Virus record (IMG/VR): IMGVR_UViG_3300009441_000013 | Span: 1 to 47,071 of that record | Direction: 5' to 3' (one strand) | DNA from: a virus | DNA length: 47,071 bases | In this document: in pieces, positions 1-7,861 of the stretch | Layout: the number at the start of each line of letters is the position of its first letter | How positions within the stretch are numbered: position 1 is the stretch's first letter | Translations under genes and position numbers: made by a program | The notes under the pieces: model-generated | The model's input: the letters and a program-made list of their open reading frames with translations, nothing else | Databases searched by the model: none | What the model was told of the DNA's origin: nothing

Positions 1-285
1 ATAGTAGCAGTAATGCAAAAATATTTTGACCAATCAATTAGTGGTAATTGGTCATATAATCCTGAAAATTATGATGATGGAGAAATACCATTATCAATAA
101 TGGCAGAAGATTTATTAACAACTTATAAATTAGGTTGGAAGACATCTTATTATCAAAACACATATGATAGTAAGAAAGATGTAGAGGAACCTGTACATCC
201 TATCGGTTGGAAAGATGATGTACCAGAAACAAAGACTATAATGGAGAAAAAAGACGAAGAAGAATGTGAGACCTGCGTAATTTAA
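1..285 (+). CDS. nrdA: Ribonucleotide reductase alpha subunit, C-terminal part (5' end outside window)
   Basis: The frame is open from base 1, so the true start lies upstream and only about 94 C-terminal residues are visible. The stretch around DLLTTYKLGWKTSYYQNTYD is the conserved C-terminal part of the class Ia large subunit, which reduces ribonucleoside diphosphates to deoxyribonucleotides in the cytoplasm. The chain ends in ECETCVI, the mobile-tail cysteine pair that is re-reduced by thioredoxin or glutaredoxin; a phage glutaredoxin is encoded at about 24.1 kb. NrdB follows one gene downstream, as in many T4-like marine phages. Identification is from motif recall and context; no search was run. 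Confidence 0.93.
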   Translation: MVAVMQKYFDQSISGNWSYNPENYDDGEIPLSIMAEDLLTTYKLGWKTSYYQNTYDSKKDVEEPVHPIGWKDDVPETKTIMEKKDEEECETCVI

Positions 286-294
286 AGGAACTTT

Positions 295-1059
295 ATGGCA
301 TTTTTATGTGCAAATATACCACACACGGAAGTACTAGTTAAGAAACAGTATCTTTATGATTTAGAAAAGGGACACGGTGAGTTTGAACCAGGTATTTGGT
401 GTAGTGTTAAAAGTATTCAAGGACGAGCATTATATTTTGAAACATATCTATATGAAACAGGTGCTTTATATGATAAACTTCCTATATCAGCATTTGTGTG
501 GAAAGAAACAAAAGAAGATTTAAAGTTAGGTGATTTACAATTATGGGATTGTTTTAGTTATGATATATCAGTTATTGAAAAACAAGTGATAAGTGGCAAT
601 AGATGTAAGTATCTATCACCAAATAAGAAATTATATGAAGGAAATTATATGTTTAGTATAGACAGTTGTAATTCAACTAACAAAGAGATTAATATAGGTT
701 ATAGTGAAACTCCAAGTCAGCATAAATCTTTTAATATAATAAAATTAGATAATGGACATTTTGCTGCTCAACCAAATAATAGAGTTTTATTTTATGATAA
801 GTCTTTAACACCTAGCAAACCAAAAATGCCTGATTATAAAGTATCTACTAGAGAGTTTAGTGTGGACAATATAAGTAAATGGACAGCAGGTGATAGTGAT
901 AAACACCATTACGAGTTAATAGAAACAGATAAAGAACACGAAACTAAAATGATAGAGTTAGGTGAAATGATGGTAAGATGGCCAAATTATACACTTGAAG
1001 AATTACAAAAAGAACAAGCATTAGCTGAGGCAGCAGACAGATTTAAAAAAAATGACTAA
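295..1059 (+). CDS. Conserved phage protein between nrdA and nrdB, function unknown
   Basis: 254 residues with no signal peptide or membrane segment. The body is rich in aromatic residues and beta-type sequence, and the last 50 residues are charged and probably helical. An AAAGGAA ribosome binding site lies just before the ATG, and the stop overlaps the nrdB start by 8 nt, so the three genes are very likely one transcript. A protein of this kind often sits between the reductase subunits in T4-like marine phages (recalled, not searched), which suggests a role in nucleotide metabolism or plain co-expression. No catalytic motif is recognised. Confidence 0.8.
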   Translation: MAFLCANIPHTEVLVKKQYLYDLEKGHGEFEPGIWCSVKSIQGRALYFETYLYETGALYDKLPISAFVWKETKEDLKLGDLQLWDCFSYDISVIEKQVISGNRCKYLSPNKKLYEGNYMFSIDSCNSTNKEINIGYSETPSQHKSFNIIKLDNGHFAAQPNNRVLFYDKSLTPSKPKMPDYKVSTREFSVDNISKWTAGDSDKHHYELIETDKEHETKMIELGEMMVRWPNYTLEELQKEQALAEAADRFKKND

Positions 1060-2155
1060 AAGCGTTTTTAATATAGATAAAAAATTAGATTATACTAAAC
1101 AACCTATGTTTTTTGGTAAAGATTTACAGTTACAAAGATATGATACTATGAAGTATCCTATTTTTAATAAACTATTTCAACAACAATTAGGATACTTCTG
1201 GAGACCAGAAGAAGTATCTTTACAAAAAGACATTGCAGATTATAAAGAACTACCTGATCCTTTAAAGTTTATATTTACATCTAATATAAAATATCAAACA
1301 ATGATGGATAGTGTGCAAGGTAGAGGACCAGCATTAGCATTTTTACCTTTTGTTTCAATACCTGAATTAGAAAGTTGTGTTATTGCCTGGGACTTTTTTG
1401 AAAACATACACTCACACTCTTATACATATATTATAAAAAATTTGTATTCTAATCCTAGTGAGGTTTTTGATACAATAGTTACAGATGAAAAGATTGAAAA
1501 AAGAGCAAATAGTATTACACAAACGTATGATGATATGATTAATTTAGGTTATAAATGGCAATTGAAACACGATAGTGTTGATATGTATGAATTGAAAAGA
1601 AAATTATTTTTAACATTAATGACTGTTAATATATTAGAAGGATTAAGATTTTATGTTTCTTTTGCTTGTTCGTTTGCATTTGGAGAATTAAAGTTGTTAG
1701 AAGGTTCTGCTAAAATACTTTCTTTAATTGCAAGGGATGAAACTTTGCATTTATCAATAACACAAAGAATACTTAATAACTATCGTGATAATGAAAATGA
1801 TAAAATTATGAATAAAGTTATGAAAGATACAGAAAAAGAAGTTTATACAATGTATGAAAATGCAGTTGGACAAGAGAAACGTTGGGCAACTTATTTATTT
1901 TCAAAAGGTTCTATGATAGGATTGTCAGAAAAACTATTACATCAATTTGTAGAGTATATGGCAAATAGACGTATGAGAGCAATAGGATTAGAACCAAGAT
2001 ATGACCAAAAAGTAAATCCATTACCTTGGGTAGACCATTGGTTAAATAGTAGGTCATTACAAAATGCACCACAAGAAACAGAAATTGAAAGTTATGTTAT
2101 AGGTGGAATTAAACAAGATGTACAGAAGGATCAGTTTAAAAAATTTAAATTATAA
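1052..2155 (+). CDS. nrdB: Ribonucleotide reductase beta subunit (class Ia)
   Basis: 367 residues, the usual length for NrdB. It forms the diiron-tyrosyl radical used by NrdA. The metal ligands and radical site can be placed by alignment to the E. coli protein: D86 (in MMDSVQGR), E117, H120 and Y124 (in ENIHSHSYTYI), E196 (in NILEGLRF), and E230/H233 (in ARDETLH). All are intact, so the enzyme should be active as a Y-radical class Ia/T4-type subunit. It overlaps the upstream ORF by 8 nt and is followed by a 30-residue membrane ORF. Confidence 0.97.
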   Translation: MTKSVFNIDKKLDYTKQPMFFGKDLQLQRYDTMKYPIFNKLFQQQLGYFWRPEEVSLQKDIADYKELPDPLKFIFTSNIKYQTMMDSVQGRGPALAFLPFVSIPELESCVIAWDFFENIHSHSYTYIIKNLYSNPSEVFDTIVTDEKIEKRANSITQTYDDMINLGYKWQLKHDSVDMYELKRKLFLTLMTVNILEGLRFYVSFACSFAFGELKLLEGSAKILSLIARDETLHLSITQRILNNYRDNENDKIMNKVMKDTEKEVYTMYENAVGQEKRWATYLFSKGSMIGLSEKLLHQFVEYMANRRMRAIGLEPRYDQKVNPLPWVDHWLNSRSLQNAPQETEIESYVIGGIKQDVQKDQFKKFKL

Positions 2156-2167
2156 AAAGGAGAAAAA

Positions 2168-2260
2168 ATGATTTGGTTATTAATTTTTATTGTAATTGCA
2201 GGATATTTATTAGCAGAACATAAGAACATTATAATGTATTTAAAGGATAAAATTAAATGA
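2168..2260 (+). CDS. Tiny single-pass membrane protein
   Basis: 30 residues beginning MIWLLIFIVIAGYLL, a clear transmembrane segment, then a short basic tail ending in KDKIK. A good AAGGAG ribosome binding site lies 8 nt before the ATG, and the stop overlaps the next start as ATGA; both support real translation. Function unknown. Confidence 0.6.
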   Translation: MIWLLIFIVIAGYLLAEHKNIIMYLKDKIK

Positions 2261-3810
2261 AGTGTGATAAGATTTTAATAGTTGGAGGAGGCTCCGCTGG
2301 GTGGATGACTGCTTCAACTTTAATTAGAGCTTTTCCTGATAAAGATATAACTGTATTAGAATCACCTAAAATTCCAACAATATCAGTTGGTGAAAGTACA
2401 ATCTCAAAAGTTAAACAATGGACAAAATTTCTCGGAATAGAGGATAAAGAATTTTTAAAACATACCGACGGTACTATTAAATTTAGTATTAAGTTTACAG
2501 ACTTTAATGGAAAAGACGAGGCGGCATTTCATTATCCTTTTGGTGCAGTTGTAACAGAAGGAACTAAATTAAGGTATAATGATTGGTGGATGAAAAAGGC
2601 ATATAATCCAGGACTACCAGTTTCAGATTATGCTGATTGTTTTTCTCCTGTTATGGCATTAATTAATCAAAGTAAGGGTGCTAAAAACTTCCGTGGTTTT
2701 GATAATGATAAAGATTCTGCTTATCAGTTTGACGCAATTAAATTTGGTATATGGTTGAGGGATCATTATTGTATCCCTAGAGGTGTCAAACATATTCAAG
2801 AAGATATAAGTACCGTAGAACAAGATGAAGAAGGTATAGTTTCTTTGAACGGCAAACATAAAGCAGATTTATATGTTGATTGTACAGGTTTTAAATCAAT
2901 GCTTTTAGGAGGTGCATTAAAAGTACCTTTTGAACCTATCCCTAAACTACCAAATAATAAAGCGTGGGTAACCAAGATTCCTTATATAGATAAAATTAAA
3001 GAGATGAAATCTTATACCAATTGTACAGCAATAGAGAATGGTTGGGTATGGAATATACCATTATGGAGTAGAGTTGGAACTGGCTATGTTTATTCAGATG
3101 AATTTGTTTCTGACAAGGACGCATTAAAAGAATTTAAAAGTCATTTAAAGAAAAATGGTGCTAATGTAGAAAAATTAGAATTTAGAAATCTTAAAATGAG
3201 GTGTGGTATACACGAAAGATTATTTGTAAAAAATGTTGTTGCTATAGGTTTAGCTAATGGATTTGTTGAACCATTAGAAAGTAATGGTTTGTTTTCAGTA
3301 CACGAATTTTTAATAGAACTTGTAAGAAATTTAAGAAGAGGTGAAATTACACAATGGGACAAAGACAACTTTACGTTTGCCTGTAAATCTATCTATTATG
3401 GGTTTGTTGAATTTGTTGGTTTGCATTATGCTTTATCAACAAGAAATGATACACCATATTGGAAAGCAAATAACAGTAGAGATTGGGAAGAAAGTTTATA
3501 TAATCTGAAACCTAAAGCATTCCTTGGATATTTACAAGCTGCTTTACAAAGAAACAAATATTGGGAGTTTCCTATTGATTCTCCTGAAAGTGCTGGTAAT
3601 AGCGGATTACATTTTATAGCGGCTGGTTTCAATTGGGCACCAGATGATTTACCTAATCTAATATATCATACACATAAGAATAAGGAAGAAATAAAAGAAA
3701 TAATGGAACCGTATTTTAAGAAATTAGATGTACGTAAAGAAATGTGGAATAAAGAAGTTGAAAAGTATCAAAGTTACCACGACTTTATACTAGAAAATTA
3801 TTATAAGTAA
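2257..3810 (+). CDS. Flavin-dependent (tryptophan-type) halogenase, VirX1-like
   Basis: 517 residues matching the FADH2-dependent tryptophan halogenase family. The FAD-binding GGGSAGW motif is at residues 10-16. The catalytic lysine that would form the haloamine is K75 (in TIKFSIKF, aligned to K79 of PrnA). The diagnostic WxWxIP motif is WVWNIP at 263-268. The VEPLESNG stretch around 337-344 carries the active-site glutamate (E341 by alignment). The family uses HOX to halogenate electron-rich substrates. A cyanophage member (VirX1) is known to iodinate diverse small molecules; whether this protein does the same is inference. No dedicated flavin reductase gene is visible nearby. It starts in an ATGA overlap with the tiny membrane ORF. 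Confidence 0.93.
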   Translation: MKCDKILIVGGGSAGWMTASTLIRAFPDKDITVLESPKIPTISVGESTISKVKQWTKFLGIEDKEFLKHTDGTIKFSIKFTDFNGKDEAAFHYPFGAVVTEGTKLRYNDWWMKKAYNPGLPVSDYADCFSPVMALINQSKGAKNFRGFDNDKDSAYQFDAIKFGIWLRDHYCIPRGVKHIQEDISTVEQDEEGIVSLNGKHKADLYVDCTGFKSMLLGGALKVPFEPIPKLPNNKAWVTKIPYIDKIKEMKSYTNCTAIENGWVWNIPLWSRVGTGYVYSDEFVSDKDALKEFKSHLKKNGANVEKLEFRNLKMRCGIHERLFVKNVVAIGLANGFVEPLESNGLFSVHEFLIELVRNLRRGEITQWDKDNFTFACKSIYYGFVEFVGLHYALSTRNDTPYWKANNSRDWEESLYNLKPKAFLGYLQAALQRNKYWEFPIDSPESAGNSGLHFIAAGFNWAPDDLPNLIYHTHKNKEEIKEIMEPYFKKLDVRKEMWNKEVEKYQSYHDFILENYYK

Positions 3811-3814
3811 TATT

Positions 3815-4021
3815 ATGAATCCAAATGAATTAACTAAACGATTTAAAATTAGTTGTGAGAATTGTAAAACTAAATTCACAATTAAATATGATGAAGATAA
3901 TACAGATATGAAACCAATGTCTTGTCCATTTTGCAGTTTTGAATTTGATGATGAAGACGCAGATGAAACGGTTGAATTAAATGACAATGAAGGGAATGAA
4001 GATGAAACAAGTTGGGATTGA
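3815..4021 (+). CDS. Small acidic zinc-ribbon protein
   Basis: 68 residues. Two CxxC knuckles, C14/C17 and C37/C40, separated by about 20 residues, make a typical zinc ribbon, followed by a very acidic tail of D and E residues. Such proteins bind nucleic acids or proteins; no specific role can be assigned. It starts 5 nt after the halogenase and overlaps the RuvC-like gene. Confidence 0.7.
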   Translation: MNPNELTKRFKISCENCKTKFTIKYDEDNTDMKPMSCPFCSFEFDDEDADETVELNDNEGNEDETSWD

Positions 4022-4547
4022 TTATAGTTTAACAAGTCCTGCCATATGTATAACAGACGATAAATTTATATTTGAACGTAGTCGTTTTTATTTTCTAACT
4101 AATAAGAAGAAACATTTAGGTATATTTGGCAATATAACTGGTTCGGAACATCAACCGTGGACAGACCCTATCCAAAGATTTGCTCAAATTTCTGATTGGG
4201 TTTTAAAAGTTCTACGTTTATATCAACCTGGTGGGATTACAATATCAATTGAAAACTATTCATATGGTTCTAAAGGTAGAGCAGTATTTCAAATAGCAGA
4301 AAATTGTGGTATACTTAAATATAGATTATTAGAACAAAAATGGAATTATAGTGTTGTTGTACCAAGTGTTGTTAAGAAATTTGCTACAGGTAAGGGTAAT
4401 GCAGATAAAGAAATGATGTATGAACAATTTTGTAAAGATACAAAAACAGATTTAAAGAAATTATTAGACACAGCAAAAGCAGGCAATCCTGTATCAGATA
4501 TAGTTGATAGTTGGTATATAGCAAAGGCAAATTATGGACGACTTTAA
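4002..4547 (+). CDS. RuvC-like Holliday junction resolvase
   Basis: 181 residues from ATG 4002, chosen over the in-frame ATG at 3981 because AGGGA at 3991-3995 gives proper spacing. The RNase H-fold acidic residues fall where RuvC has them: D7 (GIDYSLTSP), E84 (SIENYSYG), and D166/D169 (VSDIVDSW). This suggests a metal-dependent endonuclease that resolves branched DNA, the job T4 gives to endonuclease VII, probably before packaging. It is sandwiched in overlapping frames between the zinc-ribbon and ParB-like genes. Confidence 0.85.
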   Translation: MKQVGIDYSLTSPAICITDDKFIFERSRFYFLTNKKKHLGIFGNITGSEHQPWTDPIQRFAQISDWVLKVLRLYQPGGITISIENYSYGSKGRAVFQIAENCGILKYRLLEQKWNYSVVVPSVVKKFATGKGNADKEMMYEQFCKDTKTDLKKLLDTAKAGNPVSDIVDSWYIAKANYGRL

Positions 4548-4959
4548 ATTATTAAAAGCAAAGAAAAGAGTTACTTGTACAGATGAACCTTTAGTAGGTG
4601 TAACTCCAAAAGTATTAAAAGTACCATTAGAAAATTTAATGTTAACTACTGATAATGATTGGATGATGAAAAGATATCCTAATTTTAAGAAAAGTATAGA
4701 GAGTTTAGGTATGATGTATCCAATCATATATACTAATATGAAGTATTATTGGTTAGTAGAAAAAAGATGGCCGAAGGATGCATATTCAGGAATTCCTATA
4801 CCTGGTATTGCAGTACATACAGGCAACAAAAGAGTGTATTGGGCAAAAGAAAATGGATATACACATATTGAAGGATATTATGTTGAAAGTAAAGATGAAC
4901 AAGCAGCAATAATTAGACGAACATTTATGGCACCTGAAAGAGGTAATTATGGAAAATAG
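4534..4959 (+). CDS. ParB/sulfiredoxin-fold-like protein
   Basis: 141 residues. The middle and C-terminal part follows the ParB N-terminal domain pattern: an SLGMMYPIIYTN segment, then HTGNKRVYWAKENGYTHIEGYYV, equivalent to the GxxRxxAA.e.G...i.v core. The typical first strand VPLENLML is also present. The fold includes DNA-binding/CTPase ParB proteins and small nucleases; no full ParB DNA-binding domain follows. It overlaps the RuvC-like gene by 14 nt and the 2OG oxygenase by 11 nt, so it is translated with DNA-processing neighbours. Function is inference. Confidence 0.6.
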   Translation: MDDFKLLKAKKRVTCTDEPLVGVTPKVLKVPLENLMLTTDNDWMMKRYPNFKKSIESLGMMYPIIYTNMKYYWLVEKRWPKDAYSGIPIPGIAVHTGNKRVYWAKENGYTHIEGYYVESKDEQAAIIRRTFMAPERGNYGK

Positions 4960-5608
4960 ACCAACAGCTGATATGTCTAATATCAATCGTGATACACGAC
5001 TAGAAACCTTGCCACAAGCTACACTAGATACTTTTGCTAAGAATAGTATGATGGTGTATAATTGGGCAATGCCAGTTGAAGATTGTAAAATGATTATTCA
5101 GAAGTTTGAACAGGTACTCCGCCACGATATATCCTTGATGGATGTAGTTGATACTGAAAATAAAAAATTAATTGAAATTAATATAGACAAATATGGTGAT
5201 TTTTGGAAAGAACCTAGAGAAAAATTTATGGGAATGATGGAAGAGTATGTGGATAGATTTAAGCAAAATTTGAATATAGAAACATCCGATTTTCCACTAG
5301 TAATTGATAGAGAAAACATAAAAATAAAAAAATATTTACCTAATGACAAAGATGAAATTTTTAAAGTTGATTCAGAAAAAAGATTTGTAGCTTTTATTTT
5401 ATATCTTAATGATGTTGAAGAAGGTGGTGAAACACATCTACCAAAACAGGAAATAATGATTTCACCAAGAGCAGGAAGAATGTTAATGTTTCCTCCTTTT
5501 TGGACTCACCCACACGCTGAATTAAAACCAGTTAAAGAACCAAAATATATTATGATGTCTTATTTGCATTGTAGAGATACGACTGAAAAAGGGAATGGGA
5601 AAAAATAA
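4949..5608 (+). CDS. 2OG-Fe(II) oxygenase-like (prolyl 4-hydroxylase type), first iron ligand altered
   Basis: 219 residues. The C-terminal double-stranded beta-helix core is clear: FILYLNDVEEGGETHLP, then SPRAGRMLMFPPFWTHPHAE, then PKYIMMSYLH. The distal iron histidine is H187 (or H189) and the 2OG-binding basic residue is probably K199. The normal HxD motif, expected before RFVAFILYLND, reads K139-V-D141, so the first histidine is replaced by lysine. The protein may be inactive, use another ligand, or have changed chemistry. It overlaps the ParB-like gene and joins the SET gene by TAATG. Confidence 0.82.
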   Translation: MENRPTADMSNINRDTRLETLPQATLDTFAKNSMMVYNWAMPVEDCKMIIQKFEQVLRHDISLMDVVDTENKKLIEINIDKYGDFWKEPREKFMGMMEEYVDRFKQNLNIETSDFPLVIDRENIKIKKYLPNDKDEIFKVDSEKRFVAFILYLNDVEEGGETHLPKQEIMISPRAGRMLMFPPFWTHPHAELKPVKEPKYIMMSYLHCRDTTEKGNGKK

Positions 5609-5919
5609 TGTATCAACCATTACCAGAAGGATTAATAATTAAAAAATCTTCTATACAAGGTCAAGGATTATTTACAACAAAGTTTATTGATAAGAATGTA
5701 AACTTAGGATTAAGTCATATTGTTGTTAATGATGAAATTATAAGAACTCCATTAGGTGGTCATATTAATCATAATGATGAGGCAAATTGTATAAAGGTGA
5801 GAGGTGTATTAGGTTTAGAAGCATTAGACAAGAATAAGTATTTTTTATTTACAACACGACCTATAAAAGCGTGGGAAGAAATAACACTTAAATATACTTT
5901 TTATAAGGTGAAAAAATGA
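5608..5919 (+). CDS. SET-domain protein (putative protein lysine methyltransferase)
   Basis: 103 residues, a minimal SET domain. The start SSIQGQGLFTTKFI matches the SET opening (s.i.G.GlfA), GGHINHNDEANC matches the SAM-binding NHs..pNc signature, and TRPIKAWEEITLKYTFY matches the closing strand that ends in a conserved tyrosine. SET proteins transfer methyl groups from SAM to lysines. No pre-SET, post-SET or cysteine cluster is present. A target (host transcription or translation protein, or a phage protein) cannot be inferred. It starts by TAATG and ends in an ATGA overlap. Confidence 0.8.
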   Translation: MYQPLPEGLIIKKSSIQGQGLFTTKFIDKNVNLGLSHIVVNDEIIRTPLGGHINHNDEANCIKVRGVLGLEALDKNKYFLFTTRPIKAWEEITLKYTFYKVKK

Positions 5920-6665
5920 GCAAATTAACTGTTATATTACCAGCGGCAGGAAAGGGTACTAGATTAAATCTACCATATCCAAAAGAAATATTACGATTAG
6001 ATAATGATAATGCTTTAATTGATAATTGTTTTAATTTTTTTAGAGATTATGGAAGAAAAGATATTGAATTTATAGTTATTATTAATGAAAACAAACCAGA
6101 ACTATTAACTTATTTAGCAAAATATAAAAATAAATTTAACATATCATTTATCTATCAGGATCCAAATGAGAAAGAATATACAGGTGCAATTAAAAGTGCT
6201 AGACCTTTATTTGGAGAACATAATATAGTTTTATTGCCTGATACATTAATGACATTGCAACCAAATCAAGATTTATATACTTTAATTATGTCAGCATTAC
6301 AAGAAACAGGATTCACATTTTTATATAAAGAAGAAATTGATGAGGATGATTTAATATTAAAAACTAAAGGTGCATTAAATATAAATGCTGAAGGTTTAGT
6401 TTTAGATTATTGCGATAAACCTAAAGATAATAAATTAGGTTTATACAATGCGTTTTGGTGTGCGTTTGGATTTAGAAGACGAGTATTTGATAGTTGTATG
6501 AATTTTATGGAAAAATCTACATTAAAACAAAAAGTAAATGTTAAAGATATAAAAACAACACCTATCTATGGTAGTAAAGCAATTAAAGTAAAAGACTATG
6601 TTGATTTAGGAACTTGGAGTGAAATAAGGAGATTATTGATAAATTATGAAAAAGATAATAACTGA
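5916..6665 (+). CDS. Sugar-phosphate nucleotidyltransferase (GT-A fold)
   Basis: 249 residues. The N-terminus LPAAGKGTRLNLPYPKEILRL is the nucleotide-binding GxGTR...PKe signature of RmlA/GlmU-type pyrophosphorylases, which make NDP-sugars from sugar-1-phosphates. LLPDTLM near residue 108 holds the metal-binding aspartate. It opens the sugar-nucleotide cluster running to 18.5 kb. Base and sugar specificity cannot be read from the sequence. Confidence 0.85.
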   Translation: MSKLTVILPAAGKGTRLNLPYPKEILRLDNDNALIDNCFNFFRDYGRKDIEFIVIINENKPELLTYLAKYKNKFNISFIYQDPNEKEYTGAIKSARPLFGEHNIVLLPDTLMTLQPNQDLYTLIMSALQETGFTFLYKEEIDEDDLILKTKGALNINAEGLVLDYCDKPKDNKLGLYNAFWCAFGFRRRVFDSCMNFMEKSTLKQKVNVKDIKTTPIYGSKAIKVKDYVDLGTWSEIRRLLINYEKDNN

Positions 6666-7218
6666 CTGTGATGGCGTCCTTTTAGATTGGTGTTTTGCTT
6701 TTGACATTTGGATGAGTGAACAAGGATATACTAGAATGCCTGAAACGGATCATTACTTTAGTCAATCAAAACGATATAACATACCTGAAAAAGAAGCATT
6801 AGAACAAGTCAATTTATTTAATCAAACAGGAGTTTTAGGATTTGTACCAGCATATAAAGATAGTGTTGAGTATGTAACTAGATTAGCAAGAGAAGGTTAT
6901 AGATTTGATGTTATTACTATGATTGGACCTGACAAGTATGCTCATAAGTTAAGAAAAACTAATTTACGATATCTATTTGGTGATGTATTTGATGAAATAT
7001 ATTGTGCAGGAGATTTTAAACAACCTAAAAAAGAAATTTTAGAAGAACGATATAAAGGAACAAATTATGTTTGGATTGAGGATAGAGTTGATTATGCAAT
7101 GCAAGGTGATGAAGTCGGTTTAAATACATTTATGATGGATCATCCTTATAATAGAGAATATAAAGGACAACGAGTGAAGAATTGGAAAGAATTATATGAC
7201 ACCACATTTAGAAGCTAA
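6646..7218 (+). CDS. HAD-superfamily hydrolase, 5'-nucleotidase-like
   Basis: 190 residues. It opens with TDCDGVLLDW, the HAD motif I with D7 nucleophile and D9 general acid; VITMIG is a plausible motif II, KQPKKEIL a plausible motif III lysine region, and WIEDRVDYA motif IV. The overall layout resembles small 5'(3')-deoxyribonucleotidases of phages. It overlaps the purine nucleoside phosphorylase gene downstream by 23 nt, so a nucleotide-to-nucleoside-to-base route is plausible. Confidence 0.8.
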   Translation: MKKIITDCDGVLLDWCFAFDIWMSEQGYTRMPETDHYFSQSKRYNIPEKEALEQVNLFNQTGVLGFVPAYKDSVEYVTRLAREGYRFDVITMIGPDKYAHKLRKTNLRYLFGDVFDEIYCAGDFKQPKKEILEERYKGTNYVWIEDRVDYAMQGDEVGLNTFMMDHPYNREYKGQRVKNWKELYDTTFRS

Positions 7219-7861
7219 AATTGGTGATTATGCTGATATAGTATTATTACCTGGTGATCCGTTAAGAGCAAAATGGATTGCAGAAACATATTTAGATGAT
7301 GTAAGACAAGTTAATAGTGTGAGAAATATGTTAGGTTTTACAGGAACATATAAAGGTAAAGCTATATCAGTACAAGGTGGTGGTATGGGTATGCCTTCAA
7401 ACGCAATTTACATACACGAACTTTATAATACGTATAATGTAAAAACTATTATAAGAGTGGGTAGTTGTGGTGGTATTCATAAAAATTTAAATGTAGGTGA
7501 TGTAGTTGTAGCTACAAGAGCAATTACAGACAACGCAATGATGAATGTATCTGTCGGTGAAGGATCAACTGACTTGTTAAATGCTTATATGAAAGTGGCA
7601 CCTAAAAATACTATGCAAGGATATATTAAGTCTAGTGATTGGTTTTATAATCCAAATAAAGATTGGTGGAAAGATGAAAAAATTGCATTAGCAGTTGAAA
7701 TGGAAACACATATATTATATACTTTAGCAAATAAATTTAATAAGAAAGCATTATCAGTATGTACAGTTGCAGACCATTTTGAAAAACCTGAAGATATGAC
7801 TTCTAAAGAAAGAGAAACTAGTTTTAAAGCAATGATAGAAAGTATATTACAAATATGTTAG
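7196..7861 (+). CDS. deoD: Purine nucleoside phosphorylase, DeoD type
   Basis: 221 residues, closely following E. coli DeoD (239 residues): TPH at the N-terminus (H4), DIVLLPGDPLRAKWIAETYL, the phosphate loop at RVGSCGG, the ribose-binding VEMET (E168/E170), and CTVADH with catalytic D193. It reversibly splits purine (deoxy)nucleosides to base and (deoxy)ribose-1-phosphate. Its frame starts inside the upstream HAD gene. The about 18-residue shortening falls in the middle, between RVGSCGG and VEMET, where DeoD is variable. Confidence 0.93.
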   Translation: MTPHLEAKIGDYADIVLLPGDPLRAKWIAETYLDDVRQVNSVRNMLGFTGTYKGKAISVQGGGMGMPSNAIYIHELYNTYNVKTIIRVGSCGGIHKNLNVGDVVVATRAITDNAMMNVSVGEGSTDLLNAYMKVAPKNTMQGYIKSSDWFYNPNKDWWKDEKIALAVEMETHILYTLANKFNKKALSVCTVADHFEKPEDMTSKERETSFKAMIESILQIC

